A stretch of DNA of 64,000 nucleotides from Microcoleus vaginatus HSN003 (GTDB lineage: Bacteria; Cyanobacteriota; Cyanobacteriia; Cyanobacteriales; Microcoleaceae), in NCBI RefSeq assembly GCF_022701255.1, contig NZ_CP031705.1, positions 2,865,501 through 2,929,500 on the forward strand, written 5' to 3'. Both the position numbers and the translations under genes were made by a program. Shown piece after piece: positions 53,461 through 62,458 of this stretch (positions are counted from its first letter, which is position 1; every line of letters starts with the position of its first letter). The notes under the pieces were generated by a model that had not been told where the DNA came from, searched no databases, and saw nothing but the letters and a program-made list of their open reading frames with translations.

Positions 53461-53505
53461 GGTTTGGAAGCCTACACCGTAATCTTTGATTCGGTGTAGG
53501 AGGAT
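53380..53505 (+). ncRNA. Candidate TnpB guide RNA (omega RNA) region
   Basis: By analogy with studied TnpB elements, the guide RNA scaffold overlaps the last codons of tnpB and the right-end hairpin at 53471-53500; the guide would be the sequence just past the right end, here the 3' end of the kinase gene. Boundaries are inferred, not seen. Confidence 0.4.
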
Positions 53506-53506
53506 G

Positions 53507-54883
53507 TCACGCTAAGGGTAACAAAATTTCAAATTCAGTGCCGCTGCCTAATTCCGATCGCATTCTGAATGCACCGCCGTGTTTGCCGGTCACTATTTGA
53601 TAGCTAACTGCTAAACTGGTTTCTTTGAGGGCGCGTTTTTCAGTAGAGAATGATTCTATGATTTTTTTGTACTTGCTAGGTGACATTCCTGGCCCGTTAT
53701 CTGCTATGCAAATCGAAACCCAGCGAACATGAAGTTTGTCTAAATCCGGCGCAGGTTCGGGACAGCAGACTTGAGTTGTGATTTCAATTTTAGGCTGGCG
53801 AGCGGCGTCTCTGAGTCCTCCACCTTTGAACTCTTTTGCCAATTCTTGGCCGACTGCTTCGTTAATTAATGTATGAATAGCATTGGTTAAGATATTCATA
53901 AATACTTGGTTTAGCTGTCCTGCATAGCAAGGTACTGGCGGCAGATAGCCGTAGTTTTTCACTACTTGGATTTCCCTGGTCAAACGACTTTTGAGCAGCA
54001 AAAGTATGCTGTCTATGTTGGCGTGCAAGTCGGTTGGTTTGGGATAAATATCGTCGATGTGGCAGAAGTTTTGCAAACTGGTTGCCAACTTGCTCAAACG
54101 TTCTGCTCCCGATTTGATGCTAGCAACAGTTCGGAGGAAATCGTTTTGCAAAAAGTCATAGTCGATCTCTTCCTTGAGCCTTGCTATTTCCGGCGGGGGG
54201 TCAGTACAGTATGCGTCGTAAACTGAGAGCAATTCCATCAAGTTTTTGCTGTAGTCGCTTACGTAGGTTAAATTTCCCCAAATAAAGCCTACCGGATCTA
54301 AAATTTCGTGGGCTACTCCGTTGACTAAACGCCCTAAACTCGCCATTTTTTCGCTTTGAATCATTTGAGTTTGCGCTCTTTCGTAGCGAACTTGAGTTTC
54401 TATGCCACGAATTTGCCAGTAGGCGATGTTTAGCGCGTTAGGGTCTAAGAGCCGATAAGATTGGGAGTCTATTTGGACAACGATTGGTTCTGACTGCAAT
54501 TCGGGCGATCGACGCAGAGCTTGTGGAGCAGCCGCCAAAATGGTTGTACTCTCTGGAACCAATAATATTTCGACGCGAGCGTAACTGTAGAGAACTTTTA
54601 GCGGCAGGTGCAAAAATAGTTCGGGGCCTTGGGGTTTGAGCAAGTATTCCAGCAGTTGCCGGCGGGATATCATGCCAGCAAACTCTCCTGCTTCCATCAA
54701 GACGACTCCCGGCACTAGGGGATACTGTTCAAACATTTCGGCAACTGCCACAGCCAAGCAGCTCGATTTAACCTGAAAGTCATACAGGGGCAAATCCCAG
54801 AGGGTAGACTCTAGGGAAAGGTCTTGATGGCTGCCTTCGGAGAGTGAAGGGCCAAGGAGTTTGGAACTGAATTTATTTGCCAC
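53507..54883 (-). CDS. Histidine-kinase-like protein with degenerate ATP-binding domain
   Basis: A 458-residue paralog of the next gene. The N-terminal 150 residues look like a CBS-pair-type sensor (PGVVLMEAGEFAGMISRRQ, SYRLLDPNALN). The phosphoacceptor region reads GRLVNGVAHEILDPVGFIWG, keeping the histidine but with ILDP in place of the usual IRNP. The N box (MNILTNAIHTLIN) and G1 box (DNGPGM) are present, but the G2 glycine motif of the paralog (GKGSGMGLAI) is replaced by ALKETSLAVSY, so ATP binding may be lost. It starts with GTG 54883. Its stop codon abuts the TnpB element, which may have changed its very end. Confidence 0.85.
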   Translation of the reverse strand: MANKFSSKLLGPSLSEGSHQDLSLESTLWDLPLYDFQVKSSCLAVAVAEMFEQYPLVPGVVLMEAGEFAGMISRRQLLEYLLKPQGPELFLHLPLKVLYSYARVEILLVPESTTILAAAPQALRRSPELQSEPIVVQIDSQSYRLLDPNALNIAYWQIRGIETQVRYERAQTQMIQSEKMASLGRLVNGVAHEILDPVGFIWGNLTYVSDYSKNLMELLSVYDAYCTDPPPEIARLKEEIDYDFLQNDFLRTVASIKSGAERLSKLATSLQNFCHIDDIYPKPTDLHANIDSILLLLKSRLTREIQVVKNYGYLPPVPCYAGQLNQVFMNILTNAIHTLINEAVGQELAKEFKGGGLRDAARQPKIEITTQVCCPEPAPDLDKLHVRWVSICIADNGPGMSPSKYKKIIESFSTEKRALKETSLAVSYQIVTGKHGGAFRMRSELGSGTEFEILLPLA

Positions 54884-54992
54884 TGGAACTTTTAGTTGCC
54901 GAAACGCTGGGAAAGTGAATTTGAGAACCTACTACTAAGCTACCCTATCATTTCACTGCAGGAGCAAACAACCGAGAATATTCTTGAGTTAA

Positions 54993-56348
54993 TCATGTTT
55001 TGGGAACTATGGGCAGGAGAATTTCAAATTCAGTGTTCTTACCTGGTTGCGATCGCAATTTCATTTGGCCGCCGTGCTTTTCTGTGACTATTTGATTGCA
55101 GATAGCCAGCCCCATACCGCTGCCTTTGCCTGCTGGTTTAGTGGTAAAAAAGGTGTCAAATATCTGCTGGTGATTTTCTGGGGGAATGCCGGGCCCGTTA
55201 TCGGCAATGCAAATTGCCACCCGCTTGCCGTTTTCGGTTTCTATGACTTTAGTGGTAATTTCGATTTGGGGCTGCCAGTGGTCCGGGCACTGGGTCTGTA
55301 TTTCTCGATCGGCTGCGTACTCGGTCAGGGCGTCTAGAGCATTAACTAACAAATTCAAAAACACCTGACTCAACTGACCGGAGTAGCCACTAACTAGCGG
55401 CAGTTCGCCGTAATTTTTTACCACCTCTATGCTGTTTTTAAAGCGGTTTTTCAGAATTAACAGCGTCATCTCCACGCATTCGTGAATGTCTGTCTCCACT
55501 GGCTTTGTCTCGTCCATGTGAGAGAAGTGGTGCAGCCCGTTAACTATTTTTAGCAATTGCGAGGCTCCCAACTCCATCCCTTCTAAGGTGATAGGCAAAT
55601 CTTCTTGTAAAAAATCAAATTCAATTTCTTGTTTGAGGGCGTCAATTCGGGGACATGGTTCCGAATATTCTTCTTCATAAACCGACATTAGCTGAAGCAA
55701 GTGTTCAAAATATGACAACAGAAAAGTTAAATTTCCCCAAATACTGTTCAGCGGATTTCTAATTTCGTGAGCTACTTCTGCTACAATCCTCCCCAAACTC
55801 GCCATTTTTTCTGTTTGGATGAGTTTGGCTTGGGTTTGTTTGTGGAGCAACTTATTTGTTAATTCATGAATTCTTGATTGAGCAACCATTAATTGGTGTA
55901 CGTCTAATAGTTTGTAGGTCTGAGGCGCTACTTCCACTACTACCGGTTCGTAAATTAATTCTGCGGATCTGTAAAGCGATTCCTGGGCGGCTTCTACTAT
56001 TAATTTACTGCCCGGAAGAATCAGCGGATCTGGCTTAGAAAACTTGTATAATACCTCTATTGGTCGCTTAAAAAACATTTCTAATCCGTAGCGTCGGTTA
56101 ACTTTTTCAAAAAATAGACGCCTGGATATTATGCCGACAAAATTACCCCGCTCTGTCAAAATGACGCCGGGAAGCATGGAATTGTCTTCAAATGCCTGGG
56201 CTACTTCTTTTGCCTGTTGAGTTAATTCAATTTGGCAGTTGTAGAGCGGCAGGTCTAGGAGAGTTGATTCTAAGGAGATGTTCCAACTACAAACCTCAGG
56301 TATATGCAACACTGATAACTCCGAGCTAATCTCACGCACAGCAAACAT
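54993..56348 (-). CDS. Sensor histidine kinase with CBS-like N-terminus
   Basis: A 451-residue kinase with no membrane segment, so probably cytosolic. Residues 20-165 form the same sensor-like region as the paralog (PGVILTERGNFVGIISRRLF). A coiled segment (HELTNKLLHKQTQAKLIQTE) leads to the H box (MASLGRIVAEVAHEIRNPLN). N box (LNLLVNALDAL), G1 (DNGPGIPPEN), F box (FDTFFTTK) and G2 (GKGSGMGLAI) are all canonical. No response regulator is adjacent, so its partner is elsewhere. It precedes the degenerate paralog on the same strand, 109 bp away, probably after tandem duplication. Confidence 0.93.
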   Translation of the reverse strand: MFAVREISSELSVLHIPEVCSWNISLESTLLDLPLYNCQIELTQQAKEVAQAFEDNSMLPGVILTERGNFVGIISRRLFFEKVNRRYGLEMFFKRPIEVLYKFSKPDPLILPGSKLIVEAAQESLYRSAELIYEPVVVEVAPQTYKLLDVHQLMVAQSRIHELTNKLLHKQTQAKLIQTEKMASLGRIVAEVAHEIRNPLNSIWGNLTFLLSYFEHLLQLMSVYEEEYSEPCPRIDALKQEIEFDFLQEDLPITLEGMELGASQLLKIVNGLHHFSHMDETKPVETDIHECVEMTLLILKNRFKNSIEVVKNYGELPLVSGYSGQLSQVFLNLLVNALDALTEYAADREIQTQCPDHWQPQIEITTKVIETENGKRVAICIADNGPGIPPENHQQIFDTFFTTKPAGKGSGMGLAICNQIVTEKHGGQMKLRSQPGKNTEFEILLPIVPKT

Positions 56349-57059
56349 AGATGAAACCCCTGTTAAATGTTGTATTAATTAACAATTTAAATTGCTATTA
56401 ATTCGTAACTGGTAATTGGTAGGGGGTAGTTGCTAATTTGTCAAATTACAACAGCACCCGATGGGAAAACCCGATCGCACTAGCATTGTCTGCTCAAGAT
56501 TTTGTTTCTAAGTCAATGTTAAACGATAAAAGCTTTTGTGGAACTTACGGAGCAGGCGCTGTAAACTTTCTACCATGATATACCTGCGATCGTGTGTTTT
56601 CCGAATATTTTTAATATTTATAACGAATTATTGTGATAAGTTATACCATTTTTCCAGTGATAGAAGGGAATTGGAGAACCCCTCGCGGGTTATCCGTGAA
56701 TATACGGGCATCCTTCGAGGGTTCGAGGGCCCGGATTAGCCATCGTCCAAGGAGCTGCAGGCTCCAACTGTCAAGACTAGGGCCCAGGCCAAAATCGGCA
56801 CATTGTACAGCAGAAGGAAGTTCGGCCAGGGATTCGCTTTCTGCGGATGTAACCGAATGTAACGGATGGAAGGCTTGAGTTATCTAGGAGAGAAGGAAGA
56901 AGCAATGTTCCGCAAGGGTTTGTCCACTTAAGAACATCCTAACCGTCGGCTGCGGTTCCTATACCACTACAAAGAAATGCAACTTTAGGCCACTTCCGAA
57001 CCTCGATGGTCATCAGTTTTTTGCAATCTGCAACCTGCAATCTGCAATCTGTCATCGTC
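56349..57059. other. Gap with several hairpins
   Basis: About 710 bp. Hairpins include AACCCCTCGCGGGTT (56677-56691), GGAGCTGCAGGCTCC (56750-56764), ATGTTC with GAACAT (56904-56909 and 56932-56937) and AACCGTCGGCTGCGGTT (56941-56957). The density of GC-rich stems suggests a structured RNA or a decayed transposon end. An 81-codon frame (56633-56878) is not convincing as a gene. Confidence 0.4.
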
Positions 57060-57626
57060 TTAGGGTTCCACCTCCGGCCAGAGGCGTTCTAGCTGATACC
57101 GCCAAGCGGCGAGAGTTTTTTCGCTAGACTCTCGCCCTAGTTCCATTTCACCCATCAATCCCTCTGCGTAGAAACGGTCTAAAGTCTGAAGAGTAGTTTC
57201 GATAGACTGTCCCTGCATCTTCGCAGCTTTGATGATTTGACGGATGCGGCTTTCTATCATACCGCCGAAAAAGTCAGACAAACCTCGCTCTTGCAAAGCC
57301 AGCAGTCTGGCGATGGCGGCTGAGAAATCGGCGGCGACGAGTGTGGCACAACTGTGCTGAAATACTCCCCACACAACGTTTTGATGTATGGCGTAGTGAG
57401 TTTCGAGGGTGGTGTCAAAGTTAGCTTCTAGCAGTTTATCAAGAAATGGTTGAGCTTCCTGGGCATCGGCGATCGGCAGCAAAATCCGCAGCCAACTCCC
57501 ATCTTCTGAAAGGAGGACTAACAGGCGAAAATTGGGGGTTTCTACTTGCCAAGAAGTGGCAGCGGGCATCTCAACACTGTCACCAAATAAGTCTTTAAGG
57601 GTATTGCTAATTTCTTCGGGAGTCAT
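57060..57626 (-). CDS. Conserved hypothetical protein
   Basis: A 188-residue soluble protein that resembles YbjN/type III secretion chaperone-like folds by its alternating pattern (SWQVETPNFRLLVLLSEDGS, LRILLPIADAQEAQPFLDKL, THYAIHQNVVWGVFQHSCA), followed by a helical C-terminal half (GMIESRIRQIIKAAKMQGQS). I am not certain of the family. It stands alone on the minus strand between a repeat-containing gap and the exported protein at 57876. Confidence 0.6.
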   Translation of the reverse strand: MTPEEISNTLKDLFGDSVEMPAATSWQVETPNFRLLVLLSEDGSWLRILLPIADAQEAQPFLDKLLEANFDTTLETHYAIHQNVVWGVFQHSCATLVAADFSAAIARLLALQERGLSDFFGGMIESRIRQIIKAAKMQGQSIETTLQTLDRFYAEGLMGEMELGRESSEKTLAAWRYQLERLWPEVEP

Positions 57627-57875
57627 GAGAATTTTAGATTTTAGGTTTGAGGTTTTAGATGTGAAATTGCAGACTGGTGAGTTCGTTTCAAAAGTTTGTA
57701 ATATTTACCAGTATGGCTTAGTATCAACTCAATTTCAAATCTCAAATCTCAAATCTCAAATCAATTTAGTAAAAGTAGGGTGTGCACGGCGCACATTTCA
57801 ACGCTTGGGGTTTATGGGCGCACCTTACCCTATTGATATTTACCAATATCGGTCAATCTAAAATCTAAAATCGAT

Positions 57876-59441
57876 TTAGGGGAGCCAGCGGGGGTGATAG
57901 CCGGCAAAGGGAAGTTCTTCTGGTTGTAGTTTTGCGGGAGAACCGTCTGCGGGTATTTCTACTAAGGGTAGTAGCCAGAGGCGGCTGGTGGCGATCGACT
58001 GTCCACTATCGTTGCGGGGACTGTCTGCTGCTGAGGGAGTTGCTGCTGTGACTGATTGGTCGAAAATTAATGCCAGCCCGTCGGGAGATAAACTGATTTG
58101 GGTATCTAATTGGTTGGGCAAAATCAGCAGCGGTTTGATGGTTCCTACCAAACGACTCCCCTCTTTTTTGAGGTCGATGGTGGCGAGGAAAGGCTGTTCT
58201 TTGTAGCTTTCTGTTGTGAGGCGTTGGGCTAACAAACAGTAGAGACGCTGAACTTGGTTGTCTTCGCTTTTGCGGGGGTCGAAATAAACCGCCATAATAC
58301 TGCCGGGAATACGCAATATTTCTTGTTCTACACCTTGGTTATCTAGGATGAAAAGCGATCGAGTAAAGTCGCTGTTGTATTTAACATAGGCGGCGGCGGA
58401 GTTGTCGCGGGCCATCCCCAATACTTGTTCGTATTTGGGCAAAAATTCTACTGGGTCTGCTTCCGGTTTGAGGGGGACGATCGCTAATCCTTGTTTTTGA
58501 GATATTACCATCGATTTGCTATCGGGGCGAATCATAAAATCTCCGCCTTGTTCATTTTCCAATGGTCTGGGCGCCTGTTTTTCTTCCACAATCCAAGGAC
58601 TAAAATCGCCGGGATTGCGGCGGTTGACGCGCTGGACAACTATGATTTTTCCGTCGGCTGAGAGGTCGAATTTGAGGTTTTGGTAATCTTTGGAGTCTAA
58701 GATTTTGTCGATTCTACCGGCTGGGTAGTTTTGTTGAGTTCCTGAGCCCGATTGGGGGTTGAGGCCGGTGGTGACTGTGAAGAGTTCTTGATTGAGGGTT
58801 CCACGAGTACGGGCGATCGATCGATCTGTGGCTGAGAATAAAATGCGATCGCTGTCGGGATACGGTTTAAAATCGGTAACGACTAAATCTTTGGGAGTCA
58901 GCGCTATCGGTTTCGATTCGCTGCTGCTGAGATTGACTAGCATTAATCTGCTTTCTGTTTCGCCTTGGACACCGATGTAAGCAAAAGCTTGATCGCGGCT
59001 GCGAAAGGAACTGCTAAACGGTTGCATTGGCGTTCCTTTATTTTGGTTTTTTTCTCCGAAATACTTATCGGTTGCTCCGGCGAGTTTGACTGTGTAGGTA
59101 ACGCCGTAGGGTGCTGGATCTTTGAGGGTGTAAGCCATGCGTCTTCCAGCCCAACTAAATTTACCGGGGAGGGGGGGTTCTAGCTTTAAGTTTTCCTCGA
59201 CGGTGGACTGGTTCATCGGCCGAAAGAATGTGAGGATAAAGCCGGTATCTTCGGCGCCGATTTGTTTGTTTTCCCAGGTAAATTCTCGCACTCTGGGTGC
59301 TGTGCGATCGCCGCTCAGCAGTAGCAGCCCTATTAAGAAGCTCAGCACTAGCATGAGGAAGATGGCCGTGCGGTCGATCGGGTGTTTGAATGGCAGGTTA
59401 GCGAAGGGTGAAGGATTAATTTTTTTCTTAAAAATACTCAC
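57876..59441 (-). CDS. Exported beta-propeller-like protein
   Basis: A 521-residue protein with a cytoplasmic N-terminus, one membrane helix (IFLMLVLSFLIGLLLLS, about residues 27-43) and a large outer part. Residues about 50-140 look like an Ig-like (Big_5) domain (GFILTFFRPMNQSTVEENLK). The rest shows blades of a TolB/PD40-like propeller (DFKPYPDSDRILFSATDRS, LKFDLSADGKIIVVQR, MIRPDSKSMVISQKQG, ISLSPDGLALIFDQ). It is probably anchored at the membrane and acts in the periplasm. Function unknown. Neighbours on the same strand are not obviously related. Confidence 0.68.
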   Translation of the reverse strand: MSIFKKKINPSPFANLPFKHPIDRTAIFLMLVLSFLIGLLLLSGDRTAPRVREFTWENKQIGAEDTGFILTFFRPMNQSTVEENLKLEPPLPGKFSWAGRRMAYTLKDPAPYGVTYTVKLAGATDKYFGEKNQNKGTPMQPFSSSFRSRDQAFAYIGVQGETESRLMLVNLSSSESKPIALTPKDLVVTDFKPYPDSDRILFSATDRSIARTRGTLNQELFTVTTGLNPQSGSGTQQNYPAGRIDKILDSKDYQNLKFDLSADGKIIVVQRVNRRNPGDFSPWIVEEKQAPRPLENEQGGDFMIRPDSKSMVISQKQGLAIVPLKPEADPVEFLPKYEQVLGMARDNSAAAYVKYNSDFTRSLFILDNQGVEQEILRIPGSIMAVYFDPRKSEDNQVQRLYCLLAQRLTTESYKEQPFLATIDLKKEGSRLVGTIKPLLILPNQLDTQISLSPDGLALIFDQSVTAATPSAADSPRNDSGQSIATSRLWLLPLVEIPADGSPAKLQPEELPFAGYHPRWLP

Positions 59442-59974
59442 AAATCTTTCTCTCCTACTTTCTGCTGAAAATTAACTGCCAAATTTTTCCTTTTAAATTT
59501 TACTGCCTTGGGCGTACTCCCGACCCTCTGATTTTTTTTTTACCAGCGAAAACGAATGCAGCGAAGTATCTTGGTAAAAAACTCGGTTTCTGAAAGTGTT
59601 GGTGTCTCCAGGACTGAATTAAACTCACAAGCTTAAATCCGTGGAGTATGCGGCACTTCCAACCGTATCAACCGAGTGGAGATGTGAAATTATAAATTTT
59701 ACCTTTTAGAATGCCTCAGAGCTAAAAATTGCGCGATCGAGAGAGGCTTTGAGGAAAGTAGAGTACCCTACCATTGTGCCAGTTGCGTTCAGCACTGTTT
59801 GAGATTTTAGATTTTTAATTTAATCTCAAATCTAAATCGCTAATTCTTTAATAGGTTGAGGGGTAACGCTGGCGCTCTACCCATCTTACTAATAATCAAT
59901 TTGTAAAAATATAAAGTGCATTACTTTTCTTCTTGTATTGTGTTCGGCTGACATATAGACAATCTCCTTTTTGT
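59442..59974. other. Gap upstream of the exported protein
   Basis: About 530 bp with A/T-rich sequence, AATCTAAAAT-type heptamer traces near 59820-59840, and no gene. The two flanking genes are transcribed in the same direction. Confidence 0.4.
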
Positions 59975-61351
59975 TTACTGAAACAGTTGGTTGATTGGAA
60001 CTAAATCCATCGGTGATATTTTATCGATCGGCAGACCCCAACCAAAAGCCACTCTACACCAAATTAGAGTGACCAGCACCCCTAGAAACAGCCCTGTTAA
60101 TTGAATATCCTGCCAAAAACAAGTTAGTCCTTCTCGCCACAAACCGTAGTTAGTTACTGCATAGGTAGGAAGGTCGCCGAGAGCTATAGCAATCACGGCA
60201 CCTAAATTACCTTTTAAGTAGTATCCCAGCGGTATACTTATACATAGATTCACAAAAGTCAGGAGATTGCCCATAGCTGCGTACTGAGACTTTCCTACGG
60301 CTAACAGACAAGAACCCATTATATTGTGGAGGGTGGTGTGCCAGATACCTAACGCCAAGATTGGCATCATCCAAGATGCAGCCTCATACTCTTTCCGATA
60401 CAGTATTAAAATTAACTGATCTCCAAAGCTCACCAAAATGGCTAAACCTACGGCTAATGGTATGAGAATTAGCTTGCGGTTCTTGAGTATCTTGGCGCGC
60501 AACTCCTCCCGCGGCAACTCTGCCAGCATAGAAATCGAGGGAAAAATCACCCTGCCGCTAATCGCGATGATGACTTGGCGTGGCATATCGCCGAGAGTAA
60601 AAGCGATGCCGTAAATGCCCAACATTGTTAAAGTAAATATTTTCCCGAGGATGAGTCTATCGGCTTGAGAACACAGAAAAAATAAAATCGTAGACAAAAA
60701 TATCCATTTGCCATAAGAAAATATTTCTTTAGCTGCTGCTTTATCCCAAGCAAAGCGGTTTGACTTGCCGGGAATCAAAAAATGGCTCCATACTACCTCC
60801 ATTAAAGCTCCAGTAAAGCCGCCTGCAACGATCGCCCAGATGCTGCGATCGAACCAGGCCCAGACAATCATCACTGTTGTAGAAACAATCTGTATGCCCA
60901 GCTCAAAAATTACTACTTGCTTCACTGCCATTTTGCGTTCTAGGCTGGCTGTGGCAGTGGATTTAAACCCTCCTAGTAGGGAATTTATACCTATTACTGG
61001 AATCAACCACAGGAGACGGTCATCTCCATAAAAACTAGCAACAGGCTGGGTAATTATAATCAAACAAATCCAAACGAAAAAGCTGCGAATAACTTGCAGT
61101 GTCCAAGCGGTGTTGAGAAATTGAGGATCTTCCCCCCGTTTGTTCTGGATGATACTTGGGCCCAAACCTATGTCTGTAAATAAGTTGATCCCTGTGATAA
61201 AAACGTAGGTTAGACCTACCAGACCAAATAATTCGGGCAAAAGCAGACGCGTCAGGATTAAGTTACTGCCAAATCGGATAATTTGACTGCTTCCATAGCT
61301 GGCGATCGTCCAGGCTGCACCTTTGATAGCTAATTTTTTTCCTGATGACAT
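59975..61351 (-). CDS. Polysaccharide flippase (Wzx/WzxC-type)
   Basis: A 458-residue protein with 12-14 membrane helices of the Polysacc_synt/MVF superfamily. Landmarks are the N-terminal KLAIKGAAWTIASYGSSQII, TRLLLPELFGLVGLTYVFI, FTDIGLGPSIIQNK and FLCSQADRLILGKIFTLTML. Members flip undecaprenol-linked oligosaccharides across the inner membrane for exopolysaccharide or O-antigen. No glycosyltransferase is adjacent, so it is an isolated flippase. It might serve the GT61 locus 22 kb away, but nothing here shows it. Confidence 0.88.
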   Translation of the reverse strand: MSSGKKLAIKGAAWTIASYGSSQIIRFGSNLILTRLLLPELFGLVGLTYVFITGINLFTDIGLGPSIIQNKRGEDPQFLNTAWTLQVIRSFFVWICLIIITQPVASFYGDDRLLWLIPVIGINSLLGGFKSTATASLERKMAVKQVVIFELGIQIVSTTVMIVWAWFDRSIWAIVAGGFTGALMEVVWSHFLIPGKSNRFAWDKAAAKEIFSYGKWIFLSTILFFLCSQADRLILGKIFTLTMLGIYGIAFTLGDMPRQVIIAISGRVIFPSISMLAELPREELRAKILKNRKLILIPLAVGLAILVSFGDQLILILYRKEYEAASWMMPILALGIWHTTLHNIMGSCLLAVGKSQYAAMGNLLTFVNLCISIPLGYYLKGNLGAVIAIALGDLPTYAVTNYGLWREGLTCFWQDIQLTGLFLGVLVTLIWCRVAFGWGLPIDKISPMDLVPINQLFQ

Positions 61352-61532
61352 ATACTCAGAATTTATTTACTAATGACGAGTGTAGTTGCTGAATTTGTTT
61401 TTGGCAACTCCTAGAGGATGGTGTTGCCACTTTTATAGCTGACTGTACAGTATCTTAATTTGTATCCGGAGGAAGGGTCTGGAGTGTCCATCTCGCAATA
61501 AAGGTAAAATTTAATCTCATACTTACTCCACA

Positions 61533-62321
61533 TCAATAATCATAAGGGTTTTTTGGCTGGGGAATTGGTTTGAGGGAGGATGCTTGAATGATTAATTTGC
61601 GCTTACCTTGCAGTTCTTCTACGATCGTTTCTCCTTCTATTTCTAGCCAACTGTCTGGGGCAAAGGTGGTGCGACTTTGACCGATCAGTAATTTTACCGG
61701 CAACCCGATCGGATAGGCGTCTGCCGCGCAGCAGGTAATGATAAAACGCCCGATCCACATATATTGTTCTGCTATATTGGGGGGATGAATTACAAATCCT
61801 TGAACCTTGACTTTTTGACCTCTGTATATATCGGGTTCGGGGTTGAAATTTAACAGCCGCACCCATTCGACGAGCGATCGCTGTTCGGGTTTTGTAGTAT
61901 TGCGAAATTCTTGGGGTTGCAGTCTGGTGATTGGCAGAGCTTCGGTGAGGCCTCGTTCTAATGCTGTCTGGCTGGTAAAAGTGCGTGGCGTTGTTAGTAA
62001 ACCTATTAATGCGACGCTCAACATTAAGCTGCTACCGATACTGGGGGGAAACAAAGTAACGTGTTCAACTTCTGTGATTCTGAGAGAGTTATTGGCTGCT
62101 GATGTCCGCGATTGCTTTGTGAGGCGATCGAGCTTTAAGAGTTCCCAAGTTTTTAACCCGCCAATAACCATTAAGCCGATTCCTCCCGCTAGAGTCAAGC
62201 CAAAGTAATGGGGGTGAATGAGAATGCTTAATTTGCCGGTGATCCAATATTTAAGAAGCAGTATTCCCCAGGCTAAGATAGCTAGGGCGTCCAGCCAAGG
62301 GCTAATTTTTTTAAGATTCAT
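61533..62321 (-). CDS. TIGR03943 family permease partner (DUF1980)
   Basis: A 262-residue protein with two pairs of membrane helices in the first 120 residues (LDALAILAWGILLLKYWIT, FGLTLAGGIGLMVIGGLKT). A soluble C-terminal domain, YRGQKVKVQGFVIHP and FIITCCAADAYPIGLPV, is the mark of the family. It is usually encoded next to a DUF318 permease, as here. The transported substrate is not settled. It is 137 bp downstream of the permease gene and probably co-transcribed. Confidence 0.87.
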   Translation of the reverse strand: MNLKKISPWLDALAILAWGILLLKYWITGKLSILIHPHYFGLTLAGGIGLMVIGGLKTWELLKLDRLTKQSRTSAANNSLRITEVEHVTLFPPSIGSSLMLSVALIGLLTTPRTFTSQTALERGLTEALPITRLQPQEFRNTTKPEQRSLVEWVRLLNFNPEPDIYRGQKVKVQGFVIHPPNIAEQYMWIGRFIITCCAADAYPIGLPVKLLIGQSRTTFAPDSWLEIEGETIVEELQGKRKLIIQASSLKPIPQPKNPYDY

Positions 62322-62458
62322 TTTTTAAGAGTGATTGGGAAACAAGAGGGAAGAGGGAAAAGAAAAAAATACCTATCCGTATATCCGTGAGTTCCGTGTT
62401 GGGGAGCAAGGTCATTGAAAATCGAAAATGGTATTAGTTGTGTGCCACCGCTAATTTA

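Larger units (their letters stand above)
52030..53505 (+). mobile_element. Solitary IS200/IS605-type element (TnpB only)
   Basis: The left end forms a long hairpin: TTTGGGGG pairs with CTCCCCCAAG around an inner stem CCCACGCTGTACCTG with CAGGTCAGCGTTGGG (52033-52106). The right end has CCTACACCG and CGGTGTAGG (53471-53479 and 53492-53500). No tnpA is present, so the element would need transposase from elsewhere. Exact borders are approximate. Confidence 0.75.
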
